Part shown: piece by piece, positions 16,104-24,826 of the stretch
Position numbering within the stretch: position 1 is the stretch's first letter
Layout of the letters: each line of letters opens with the position of its first letter
Source of the DNA: Sulfuricella sp.
Lineage (GTDB): Bacteria > Pseudomonadota > Gammaproteobacteria > Burkholderiales > Sulfuricellaceae
Direction: 5' to 3'
Length of the DNA stretch: 49,790 nucleotides
Assembly: GCA_028714315.1 (NCBI GenBank)
Contig: JAQTMN010000014.1
Span: 1-49,790 of the forward strand
Notes under the pieces: model-generated
The model's database searches: none
What the model saw: only the letters and a program-made list of their open reading frames with translations
What the model was told of the DNA's origin: nothing
Translations under genes and position numbers: made by a program

Positions 16104-18131
16104 CTACAGCCCATGACTCAGCTGCACCCAGGCCGACCGCCCGGCCTGGGGCAGATCGCCAGGGATCTGGACCGGGAACAGGCTGGGCTCCAGCACTTGG
16201 GCGTCGAACAGGTTGCGCACCGAAACCGCGATATCCCACCGATCGGGCTTTTTGGCCGCGGTGCGCAGGGTGACGTCCATCGTCCGGTAATCGGGCACAG
16301 GCGGGCGCGCGTCGCCGGGCGCGCGCGCCCGGTCCGCCACCCAGTTGAGCTGGCCGTGCGCCGACCAGTCCGGCGAGAAGCGCCAGTCGGCGCGCAGGTA
16401 GCCGTGATGGCGCGGCGCGTAGCCGGCGTCCTGGCCGGTGGCTTCGTCGATGGATTTCTGGTACGAATAGTTGCCGGTCAGGCGCAAGTTCCGGCTGGCG
16501 TCCCACACCGCTTCCAGCTCCATGCCGCCGCCATGCTGGGCGGCGGCATTGGCCCACGAGGTCCCGACCAGGCGGATCATGTTCTTCGCCTGGTAGCTGA
16601 ACAGGCTCAGGTTGACTTGGGTGTCCTTGCGCGCCTGCCAGGACAGCGCGGCCTCCAGCGTATTGATGGTTTCCGGGCGCAGGCCGGGGTCGCCGTTGGC
16701 GACCGGGTTGTTGCCGTACAGCTCGTTGAACGAGGGCGCGCGGAAGGCGCGACCGTAGAGCAGCTTGGCGGTGAGGTCGTAGGCGGCCTCCCACACCAGC
16801 GCCAGGCGCGGATTGGTGGTGCCGCCGAAGTCCGAGTAATTGTCGCGGCGCAGCCCGGCGGTGAGCGTCCAGTCGCGGGCGAAGCGCCATTCGTCCTGCG
16901 CGTAGAGATAATCGACCCTGCGCTGGTGCGGCCGGATATGGGGGTCGGTGTCCGAATAGTCGGCCACCGGCCCGACGACGGTCGGCACGCCCGCGACGAA
17001 AATGTAATTCTTGTAGGTCTTGGCCTTGTAAAGATCCAGATCGTCGTGGCCCAGGCCGAGGCGCAGGCTGTGTCCGGCGAAACCGGTGTAGGTGGCGTTG
17101 CCCGACAGCCGGAGCTGCCTTTCCCATTGATTCGGGCCGCCGATCAGGCCGTCCGGCGGTTTGACCGAAGGCGGCAGCAGCACCACATTGGTCGGGTAGG
17201 TAAAGGCGTAATACAGGTAGGCGGCGCTGGCGCCGACCGCCCAGTCGCGCGCAAACGCCGGGTCGGTCCAGGACAGGTCGCCGGCGACCTCTTCGGCCCG
17301 GCCGAAGCTGTCGGGGTCCAGCGCGGACGAAATGCCCGCCCCGGTCTGCAGCCTGTCGCGCAATTTGTAATTGGCGCGGAAGCGCCATTTGTCGAGGGAC
17401 AGATTGAGGCTGCCGTCGACCGCGTCGTAGCCGGTGTTGAGCGGCCCCGGCGCCGGCACCGTCTTGGTGCCGATGGTCTCCTTGATGCCGTCGGTGCTGC
17501 CTACCCGCAGGTAGGCCGCCACATCCGCCGCCCCCCACTTGCCGCCGTGCCGCACCCAGGCGTCCTGCGTATCGAACGAGCCGGCGCGCACGCCGGCCGT
17601 GGTGCCCGGCGCATCCCCCGCCGTCCTGGTGATGACGTTGATCACGCCGGCATAGGCGTCGGCGCCGTACAGCGCCGAGCCGGGACCGCGGATGACCTCG
17701 ATGCGGGCGACGTTTTCCAGCGGAACGCCGGTCCAGGCCGAACCCCGGTCGCCGTTGTACATGGTGGTCACGGGGATGCCGTTTTGCAGCATCAGCACCT
17801 GGGGATTGGTCTGCCCGCCGCCGCCGATGCCGCGGATGACGAACAGCGGCGTGTAGCGGATCGAGGCGCGCGAGACGTGCATCCCCGGCACGGTTTCCAG
17901 CACTTCGGCCAGAGTGGTGGCACCGATCGCGGCGATATCCTCGGCGGTGATCACCGACGCCACGGCCGGGGCGCGACGCAGCGGCTGGGAAGCGCCGGTG
18001 GCGATGCTGACGGTCGAGTTGTCGCCATATATCAGCGCCAGCTCTTCCTCTTCCGTGCCCTGCGCCGCCGCCGACGCGGCCCAGGCGAGCGCGGCGAGGG
18101 CGAAAAGCGTTTTGGGGAATATCAGCGCCAT
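16104..18131 (-). CDS. TonB-dependent outer-membrane receptor
   Basis: 675 aa from ATG 18131, which gives a clean signal peptide (MALIFPKTLFALAALAWAASAAA). The longer frame to 18302 reads through repeats. Plug domain: APAVASVITAEDIAAIGATTLAEVLETVPGM, VLMLQNGIPV, and the conserved end IEVIRGPGSALYGADAYAGVINVITRTAGD. A 22-strand barrel follows, with RAFRAPSFNELYG and a C-terminal aromatic-type end (WVQLSHGL). It takes up a ligand using TonB energy; the substrate is not evident. A possible TonB box lies near the mature N-terminus (STVSIAT). Receptors of this size recur beside solo ABC binding proteins and PAS/GGDEF sensors, as here. Confidence 0.92.
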   Translation of the reverse strand: MALIFPKTLFALAALAWAASAAAQGTEEEELALIYGDNSTVSIATGASQPLRRAPAVASVITAEDIAAIGATTLAEVLETVPGMHVSRASIRYTPLFVIRGIGGGGQTNPQVLMLQNGIPVTTMYNGDRGSAWTGVPLENVARIEVIRGPGSALYGADAYAGVINVITRTAGDAPGTTAGVRAGSFDTQDAWVRHGGKWGAADVAAYLRVGSTDGIKETIGTKTVPAPGPLNTGYDAVDGSLNLSLDKWRFRANYKLRDRLQTGAGISSALDPDSFGRAEEVAGDLSWTDPAFARDWAVGASAAYLYYAFTYPTNVVLLPPSVKPPDGLIGGPNQWERQLRLSGNATYTGFAGHSLRLGLGHDDLDLYKAKTYKNYIFVAGVPTVVGPVADYSDTDPHIRPHQRRVDYLYAQDEWRFARDWTLTAGLRRDNYSDFGGTTNPRLALVWEAAYDLTAKLLYGRAFRAPSFNELYGNNPVANGDPGLRPETINTLEAALSWQARKDTQVNLSLFSYQAKNMIRLVGTSWANAAAQHGGGMELEAVWDASRNLRLTGNYSYQKSIDEATGQDAGYAPRHHGYLRADWRFSPDWSAHGQLNWVADRARAPGDARPPVPDYRTMDVTLRTAAKKPDRWDIAVSVRNLFDAQVLEPSLFPVQIPGDLPQAGRSAWVQLSHGL

Positions 18132-18177
18132 GGAGCGGTCTTCCAATTTACGGTTATCCTTAAAACCTCGGTTCATC

Positions 18178-18237
18178 CCAGATAATCCATTAGGACGCGA
18201 GATGATGGCGAGGCGTTTTGCGAGACAGTTTCGTTGA
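18178..18237. repeat. Solo end of the 179-bp MITE-like element
   Basis: Sixty bp beginning CCCAGATAATCCATTAGGAC and ending CAGTTTCGTTG match 20995-21054 with a single mismatch. Only the left end is present; after TTCGTTG the sequences part. It sits in the leader of the TonB receptor gene, about 45 bp before its start. Confidence 0.9.
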
Positions 18238-18291
18238 ATGTTAGTGGGCACGGCTCTTGTGCCCTTTAGGGCGCAGCCGGGCCTGTCAGGG

Positions 18292-18384
18292 CTAACGGTC
18301 ATGGCGAATCGCCGCCCCGAATCATGAAACAGCGACCGGTGGGTCAGGCTTCAGCCTGACTTGTACGGATGAAGCCGTACCCAC
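18292..18384. repeat. CATGGCGAATCGCC / GTGGGTCAGGC element, copy 2
   Basis: It begins CTAACGGTCATGGCGAATCG, identical over about 39 bp to 44957-44995. It ends in a weaker hairpin at 18339-18384 in which the right arm has drifted (GATGAAGCCGTACCCAC). An inverted piece of the TTAACGTGAAAC family (CGAGTTTCACGTTAA, 18390-18404) follows and overlaps the end of the next gene. Confidence 0.85.
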
Positions 18385-18395
18385 AACAGCGAGTT

Positions 18396-20894
18396 TCACG
18401 TTAAAGCCCGACCCACGGGTTCCACTCCCTCATCCAGCCGCGCCAGCCACGTCTCGACCGGCACCGGCCGGCCGAACAGGTAGCCCTGGTGAATGACTTC
18501 GCCGCGGGCGTTGAGAAATTCGGCCTGGGCCCGTGTCTCCACACCTTCCGCCACTACCTGCAAGTGCAAGTGCTTGGCGACGGCGAGGATGGTTTCCACC
18601 AGCGCGCCGTCGTTGGGATCGGTGGGGGCGTCCTGGATGAAGCTCTTGTCGATCTTGAGTTCGTGGATCGGCAGCCGTTTGAGATAGGCCAGGCTGGAAT
18701 AGCCGGTGCCGAAGTCGTCCATCGAAAAGTGGATGCCGAGCGCGGTCAGCGCCGTCATCTTGGCGACCACGTCGGCGAAATTGCCGATCACCAGCCCCTC
18801 GGTCACCTCCAGCACCAGATGGTTCGGGTCGGCGCCGCTGGCCGCCAGCAAGCGCTGGATTTCCGCGACGAAATCGTTCTTCTGGAAATGGCGCGGGCTG
18901 ATGTTGACCGATATCCGCAGCGTGCGTCCCTCGGCATCCAGCCGCGCCAGCAGGCGGCAGACTTCGGCCAGCATCCAGCGATCCAGCGCGACGATCAGGT
19001 CTGACGATTCCGCCAGCGGGATGAACACGCCGGGCGGCACCAGGCCGCGCACCGGGTGCTGCCAGCGCACCAGCGCTTCGGCGCCGACCTGCCGTCCTCC
19101 CGCGTCCACTTGCGGCTGCAGGAAGGTCCGCAGCTGGCCGGTATCGATGGCCAGGCGCAGTTCCTGTTCCAGGCGATAGCGGTCCCTGACGGTTTCGCCC
19201 ATCGCCGCCTCGAAAAAAACGGCGCGGCCGCCGCCTTCCGCCTTGGCCTGATGCATCGCCAGGTCGGCCTGGCGCAGCACGTCGGACGCGGTTTCCCGTG
19301 GCGACTCCGGGAACAGGGCGATGCCGATGCTGACGTTGAGATGGATGCTCTCGCCTTCCAGTTCGATCGCGTCCAGCAGCGCGGCGCGCAGCCGTTCCGC
19401 CACCGCCAGCGCCTTGTGGCCGGCGGCCTCGCGGTCGGCCTGCAGGCGCGGCAGCAGTACGGCGAACTCGTCGGAATCCAGCCGCGCCAGCACATCGTCC
19501 GCCTGCAGGGTCTGCCTGAGGCGGCCGGCCACGGCCACCAGCAGGGCGTCGCCGATGGCGAGCCCGCGGGCTTCGTTGATGTCCTTGAAACGGTCGAGAT
19601 CGAGCAGCAGCACGTCGGCAAAGCGCTCCTCGCGCTGTGCGTCGGCCAGCGTCTGCTGCAGCTGCCGGAGGAACAGCGCGCGGTTGGCGAGGCCGGTCAA
19701 CGGGTCGCGCCAGGACAGATGCTCGGCCGTTTCCTGGGCGCGACGTATCTCGCTCAGGTCGGCGAACACGGCGACGAACTGCGTCAGCTCTCCCGCCGCG
19801 TTCCTGACGGCGCTCGCGGTCAGCCATTCGGGAAAAATCTCGCCATTCTTGCGCCGGTTCCAGATTTCGCCGGCCCATTCGCCGCGGGTGAGCAAGGCGT
19901 GCCACATACCATGGAAAAAGGCCTTGTCGTGGCGGCCGGAATTGAACATGCGCGGATTCTTGCCCAGCACTTCCGCTTCGGTGTAGCCGGTAATCCGGCT
20001 GAAGGCGGGGTTGACCGCGACGATGTTGGCTTCGGCGTCGGTCACCAGGATCGCCTCGCCCGTGGTTTCGAGCACCCGCGCGGCGAGGCGCTGGCGCGCT
20101 TCGGCCTGTTTGCGCTCGGTGATGTCGCGCCCCACCACCACCAGCCCCTTGCGCCGGCCGTCTTCGTGGAACAGCGGCACCTTGACGACATCGAACACCA
20201 GCGGCAGCGCGTCCGGGCGGGAGATGGTCTGTTCCTCCTGGCTCGCGCCGCCGGCCCGCCAGGCCGCCTCGTCGCTCGCTTCGCAGGCGAGAAAGGTCTC
20301 CCGGTGAAAATCCTGGTAGGCAGCCAGCTCCGAGTCCTTCTTGCCGCGGTAGTCCACACCCTCGAGCTGGAACAGCTTGAGGTCGAAATCGTTGGCTTCC
20401 AGCCAGCGCCCTTCCCCATCCTTGAAACAGATGATGTCGGGCATGGCGTTGATCAGGGTGAGCAAGTGCGTCCCGGTCTCGGCCAGGCGCTGTTCCAGGC
20501 GGCCCCGGCTGATGGCGTAGCGGATGGCGCGAATCAGGTCGTCGGCATCGAAGCGCCCCTTGACCAGGTAGTCCTGGGCGCCGGCTTCGAGCGTCTGAAG
20601 CGCAAAGCCGGCGTCGTCGTGGCCGGTGAGCACGATCAGCGGCAGCACGCCCGCCGCATGGTGGCCCGAACGCACGGTATCGAGCCCGTCTGAATCGGGC
20701 AGTGACAAGTCCAGCAGGAGCACGTCGGGCGGGTTGTCGGACAGCTGCTGCCGCGCCTCGGCGAGAGTGGTCACCCACACCACGTCGAAACGGGATTCGC
20801 CGCCGGCGCGCAGCGCCTGGCGCACCAGGTGGGCGTCGCCCGGATCGTCTTCCACCAGGAGCACGCGGCAGGTCGAAAGGATAGGTTCGTTCAT
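18396..20894 (-). CDS. Receiver-PAS-PAS-GGDEF(degenerate)-EAL protein
   Basis: 832 aa, no membrane helix. Receiver domain 10-125 with Asp62 as acceptor (VLLLDLSLPD) and the Lys in YLVKGRF. PAS 1 spans about 145-265 and PAS 2 about 275-395, each ending in a PAC-like segment (VVGRDITERK, VAVFADLSEIRR). The cyclase domain has DSDEF at 473-477 in place of GGDEF and QADD in place of the RxxD inhibitory site, so cyclase activity is unlikely. The EAL domain keeps EALVRWQHP, the NISPRHF segment, DDFGTGYSS, KIDKSF and EGVE, so it should hydrolyse c-di-GMP to pGpG. The degenerate GGDEF may bind GTP to tune the EAL domain, as in known cases; that is inference. Confidence 0.93.
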   Translation of the reverse strand: MNEPILSTCRVLLVEDDPGDAHLVRQALRAGGESRFDVVWVTTLAEARQQLSDNPPDVLLLDLSLPDSDGLDTVRSGHHAAGVLPLIVLTGHDDAGFALQTLEAGAQDYLVKGRFDADDLIRAIRYAISRGRLEQRLAETGTHLLTLINAMPDIICFKDGEGRWLEANDFDLKLFQLEGVDYRGKKDSELAAYQDFHRETFLACEASDEAAWRAGGASQEEQTISRPDALPLVFDVVKVPLFHEDGRRKGLVVVGRDITERKQAEARQRLAARVLETTGEAILVTDAEANIVAVNPAFSRITGYTEAEVLGKNPRMFNSGRHDKAFFHGMWHALLTRGEWAGEIWNRRKNGEIFPEWLTASAVRNAAGELTQFVAVFADLSEIRRAQETAEHLSWRDPLTGLANRALFLRQLQQTLADAQREERFADVLLLDLDRFKDINEARGLAIGDALLVAVAGRLRQTLQADDVLARLDSDEFAVLLPRLQADREAAGHKALAVAERLRAALLDAIELEGESIHLNVSIGIALFPESPRETASDVLRQADLAMHQAKAEGGGRAVFFEAAMGETVRDRYRLEQELRLAIDTGQLRTFLQPQVDAGGRQVGAEALVRWQHPVRGLVPPGVFIPLAESSDLIVALDRWMLAEVCRLLARLDAEGRTLRISVNISPRHFQKNDFVAEIQRLLAASGADPNHLVLEVTEGLVIGNFADVVAKMTALTALGIHFSMDDFGTGYSSLAYLKRLPIHELKIDKSFIQDAPTDPNDGALVETILAVAKHLHLQVVAEGVETRAQAEFLNARGEVIHQGYLFGRPVPVETWLARLDEGVEPVGRALT

Positions 20895-20992
20895 AATTTC
20901 GAAATCATGCCAGATTTTGGGGCAGGGGAGAACGTGACCATACCGGGAAACATAAACAAACCACGGGGAGCACGAGGAACGGCGTGGGATTC

Positions 20993-21171
20993 AACCCAGA
21001 TAATCCATTAGGACGCGAGATGATGGCGAGGCGTTTTGCGAAACAGTTTCGTTGCTTGGGAGGAGTCCCATGGTTGTTCCATGGGCGACGACCAAGCGGC
21101 GAAAATGTCCGCAAAAACGGCCGCCAGCACTCGCGTAGGCCCAAAGGGCCGCCTAATGGATTATCTGGGTT
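20993..21171. mobile_element. 179-bp MITE-like element with 20-bp perfect terminal inverted repeats
   Basis: Left end AACCCAGATAATCCATTAGG (20993-21012) is exactly the reverse complement of the right end at 21152-21171. Inside is a hairpin CCCATGG-TTGTT-CCATGGG (about 21068-21086) flanked by GCTTGGGAG and CCAAGC. It encodes no transposase. A solo left end lies at 18178-18237. It occupies the gap between the GGDEF-EAL gene and nifA. No target-site duplication is obvious. Confidence 0.82.
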
Positions 21172-21188
21172 CAACCTTAAAATCTCAT

Positions 21189-21306
21189 TTGAACCACGGA
21201 GAACATGGAGAACACAAAACCTTCGAGAAATATCGAGCACTCACCGATGGGTGAAAACACAAGCTCCTATGCAATGCCTTGATTTTTCTCCGTACTCTCG
21301 TTGTTA
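21189..21306. repeat. GAACCACGGAGAACA-type repeat, copy 2
   Basis: It begins GAACCACGGAGAACATGGAG, contains ATCGAGCACTCACCGATGGG and TGCAATGCCTTGATTTTTCT, and resembles the inner part of 6681-6812. A third trace (ATCTCCGTGGTTCGAATGGG) lies at 45091-45110. No gene is seen in it. Confidence 0.65.
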
Positions 21307-21325
21307 GGAGGTGCCCCTCGCCACG

Positions 21326-22933
<1,608 letters not shown>

Positions 22934-22972
22934 GTGCCCGTATGCCTGTCAGTTTCGATTTGCACGACAACA

Positions 22973-22988
22973 TGCAAATCCCGTGCCG
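22973..22988 (-). promoter_or_regulatory. Sigma-54-type -24/-12 promoter of nifA
   Basis: Read on the minus strand: CGGCACGGGATTTGCA. The GG (-24) and GC (-12) doublets are 10 bp apart, and only the first base differs from TGGCACG-N4-TTGCA. It would start transcription about 30 bp before the nifA ATG. I found no good TGT-N10-ACA NifA site or GCACC-N5-GGTGC NtrC site close upstream, so the activator is open. Confidence 0.7.
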
Positions 22989-23206
22989 ACATGCCGGAGC
23001 AGCACGGATTATGGAGCCCCGGCAAGGCGTTGCCGGCGGATTTCCGACCTTCGCCGGACAAGCGCCCAGCGATCGAGGCTCCAAAACGGTGCCATCGGGC
23101 CAAGGCGGTGCGCCGGAAATTGGTGCGACGCAGGAACCACGGCCTGTCATCGCGCTGCAATATTGAACCGGCAAACTGATCCGCGTTTACTTTCCTGGAG
23201 AGCGCC

Positions 23207-23299
23207 ATGTGGGAACAGCTGACTTTTCCAACCTGGATTTTCCTGTTCGGCAACGCCTTTGTCCTGGCCTACCTCGCTCGCACGGGCGGGAAAGCCTGA
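23207..23299 (+). CDS. 30-aa single-helix membrane peptide, divergent from nifA
   Basis: The ORF reads MWEQLTFPTWIFLFGN followed by AFVLAYLARTGGKA and stops at TGA 23297-23299. A good ribosome site (CTGGAG, about 23195) stands 6-7 nt before the ATG. One hydrophobic helix covers residues 6-23, with positive charges at the C-terminal side, so it would sit in the inner membrane with the N-terminus outward or in. It resembles the shape of small subunits such as CydX or CcoQ but no sequence match is claimed. Position beside nifA hints at a link with nitrogen fixation or respiration; this is inference. Confidence 0.5.
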   Translation: MWEQLTFPTWIFLFGNAFVLAYLARTGGKA

Positions 23300-23356
23300 C
23301 CCAAAGGTTCACTGCGCGGCCGACTTTCATAAAAAGCTTGCAAAGCAAATTTGAAT

Positions 23357-23398
23357 ATTAGATAATTCTAATAACTTGAATTGCTCAATCCCCTTGAG
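23357..23398. other. Two short palindromes in an AT-rich island
   Basis: ATTAGA-TAAT-TCTAAT (23357-23372) and CTCAA-TCCCC-TTGAG (about 23384-23398) lie in an AT-rich patch (23330-23390) that stands out from the GC-rich surroundings, between the 30-aa ORF and the terminator. They could be an operator or part of a small RNA leader. Nothing else is seen in 23300-23442. Confidence 0.3.
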
Positions 23399-23442
23399 TG
23401 TTCCGGTGTTGTCTCCTCCATCCTCCTTTATTGGCGGATTTT

Positions 23443-23476
23443 GAAGCGCGGTCATATTTGAACCGCGCTTTTTTTT
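23443..23476 (+). terminator. Rho-independent terminator
   Basis: Stem AAGCGCGGT with ACCGCGCTT around a TCATATTTGA-type loop, followed by a run of eight T (to about 23475). Orientation is plus strand. It would end a transcript starting between 23170 and 23400, possibly that of the 30-aa ORF, about 50 bp before the cupin gene. Confidence 0.85.
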
Positions 23477-23524
23477 CGCCTGCCGGAGTTCGGGTATCAT
23501 GGCGCCTTCCAACTCTAGCCGGAT

Positions 23525-23998
23525 ATGACCATGCCGCAATTCATCGACCGCGCCTTGCTCGACCACGTCTCGGCGCAGGCGCGGACCTCGCCGCGCCGGC
23601 GCAAAAACCACAATTTCCACGCCGCCGAGTCGGATGCGAGCCATCGCCTGCTCAACGCGGTGGAGCCCGATTCCTACATCCAGCCGCACTGCCATGCGGA
23701 TGCGGCCAAGGACGAGACCATCGTCGCCTTGCATGGACGTTTCGGGATAGTGTTTTTCGATGCGACGGGGACGGTAACCGAAACGGCGGTCATCGAGCCC
23801 AACGGCGATGCCGTGGCGGTGAACATTCCCCACGGCGTTTTCCACGGCATCGTGGCGCTTGCGCCCGGCAGCGTTTTTTTCGAGGCCAAGGCGGGTCCGT
23901 ACCAGCCGCTCGAAGCGGAAGAGAAGGCAGCCTTCGCGCCGGCCGAGGGCGAGCCGGGAGCGGCGGCCTACCTTGAATTTCTCAGGACGCTGTTTTAA
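23525..23998 (+). CDS. WbuC-type cupin metalloprotein
   Basis: 157 aa. A single cupin barrel with the WbuC signatures: RKNHNFH near residue 27, SYIQPHCHADAAKDETIVALHGRFGIVFFD (metal-binding His residues and Glu) and the C-terminal AKAGPYQPL. WbuC proteins are found with O-antigen loci and as free-standing genes; the reaction is not established. Start may be ATG 23525 or ATG 23531; the family N-terminus (PQFIDRALLDHV) fits either. It is preceded closely by a strong terminator, so its promoter must lie within the 50 bp between, or read-through occurs. Confidence 0.85.
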   Translation: MTMPQFIDRALLDHVSAQARTSPRRRKNHNFHAAESDASHRLLNAVEPDSYIQPHCHADAAKDETIVALHGRFGIVFFDATGTVTETAVIEPNGDAVAVNIPHGVFHGIVALAPGSVFFEAKAGPYQPLEAEEKAAFAPAEGEPGAAAYLEFLRTLF

Positions 23999-24012
23999 CC
24001 TAAAAAATCAGT

Positions 24013-24285
24013 TCAACCGCCGATAATTCATGGTGTTACCAAAGAGGTTCGGAAGTGCCCGCAAGGTAAGTCAGCGTCTACCCGCAACAGTTTGATTAAT
24101 CCGCGTTCATCGGTGTTTATCGGCGGTTAAATGAGGTTTCAAGGTTTAACGTAAAACTCGCGAAGCGAGACCTCGTTCCCCTCGCCCGTCTCGCCAGAGC
24201 GAGCGGCTTTACCGCCTCTCGGCGGGGACACTCCTTGCGGGTGCAGGGAGAAGGGAACGCCGGAAAAAGGCTGTCGGGCACGGGG
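24013..24285. repeat. Composite repeat region: AACCGCCGAT pair and TTAACGTAAAACTCGCG unit
   Basis: AACCGCCGAT (24015) and ATCGGCGGTT (about 24119) form an inverted pair around a stretch that includes TTAATCCGCGTTCATCGG. At 24148-24172 lies TTTAACGTAAAACTCGCGAAG, a family also at 30583 and, inverted, at 35607 and 18390. It is followed by CGCCTCTCGGCGGGGACACT and CTCCTTGCGGGTGCAGGG, which recur at 30650-30680. No gene is evident in the 24000-24297 gap. Confidence 0.7.
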
Positions 24286-24297
24286 CGCCGGACTACT

Positions 24298-24783
24298 TCA
24301 TTTGACGGCGGGCTGGATCTGGTAGATGCCGTGGCACGCCACGCATTTTTGCAGCAGCGCGTCCATTTGCTTCAAGGTGTGCTTGGGATCGCCGAGGCTT
24401 TCCGCGTCCAGCGCGATCTGGTCGAAATCGCTGTGCATGGCCATCCCCATCTGCTTGAACCCCATCGGCAGCTTGGCTTTGAGCGAAACAGGGACGCCGT
24501 GCATCACGTGCATGCCCAGTGGGCGCGCGGCGCTGGCGACGGCTTTCATGTCGTCGTTCGCCAGGCCGGCGACGACCGACTGGGTGCCGCCCAGCATGTC
24601 GCGCATTTCCTGCAGGACGATGGCGCGCTCCGCGGTGGTCAGCACGATCGCCGTGCGCTGGTCCTTGGCGGCTGCCGCCGGCGCGTGCATGCTCATGTCG
24701 TGCTGCATTTCCTGCGCCGTCGCCGGCGCCGCCAGCAAGGCCAGCAGCGCGCCGCATGCGAGGCAGTTCGATCGTTTGGCCAT
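24298..24783 (-). CDS. Cytochrome c'-like exported heme protein
   Basis: 161 aa. A signal peptide (about residues 1-23, ending APATAQ) is followed by a Met/His-rich stretch (EMQHDMSMHAPAAAA) and a helical body. A single heme motif, CVACH, stands close to the C-terminus. A C-terminal CxxCH after a helical bundle is the mark of cytochrome c'/c-556 proteins, which bind NO or carry electrons in the periplasm. The body has several Met/His-rich spans (GMHVMHG, QMGMAMHSD). A close alignment would be needed to separate c' from c-556. It is transcribed in the same direction as dnaE upstream (44 bp gap), with no clear ribosome site conflict. Confidence 0.78.
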   Translation of the reverse strand: MAKRSNCLACGALLALLAAPATAQEMQHDMSMHAPAAAAKDQRTAIVLTTAERAIVLQEMRDMLGGTQSVVAGLANDDMKAVASAARPLGMHVMHGVPVSLKAKLPMGFKQMGMAMHSDFDQIALDAESLGDPKHTLKQMDALLQKCVACHGIYQIQPAVK

Positions 24784-24826
24784 GGTTTTTATTCCTTTCA
24801 GGTAGGTCGGGCACCCCGTGCCGGCA

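Noticed and set aside
18132-18302. 57-residue N-terminal extension of the TonB receptor
   Set aside because: It is read from the MITE-like solo end and neighbouring repeat; the signal peptide starts at ATG 18131.
23020-23040. GGCAAGGCGTTGCC as a sigma-54 promoter
   Set aside because: The GG-to-GC spacing is 9 and not 10 bp, and it does not face a gene at a sensible distance.
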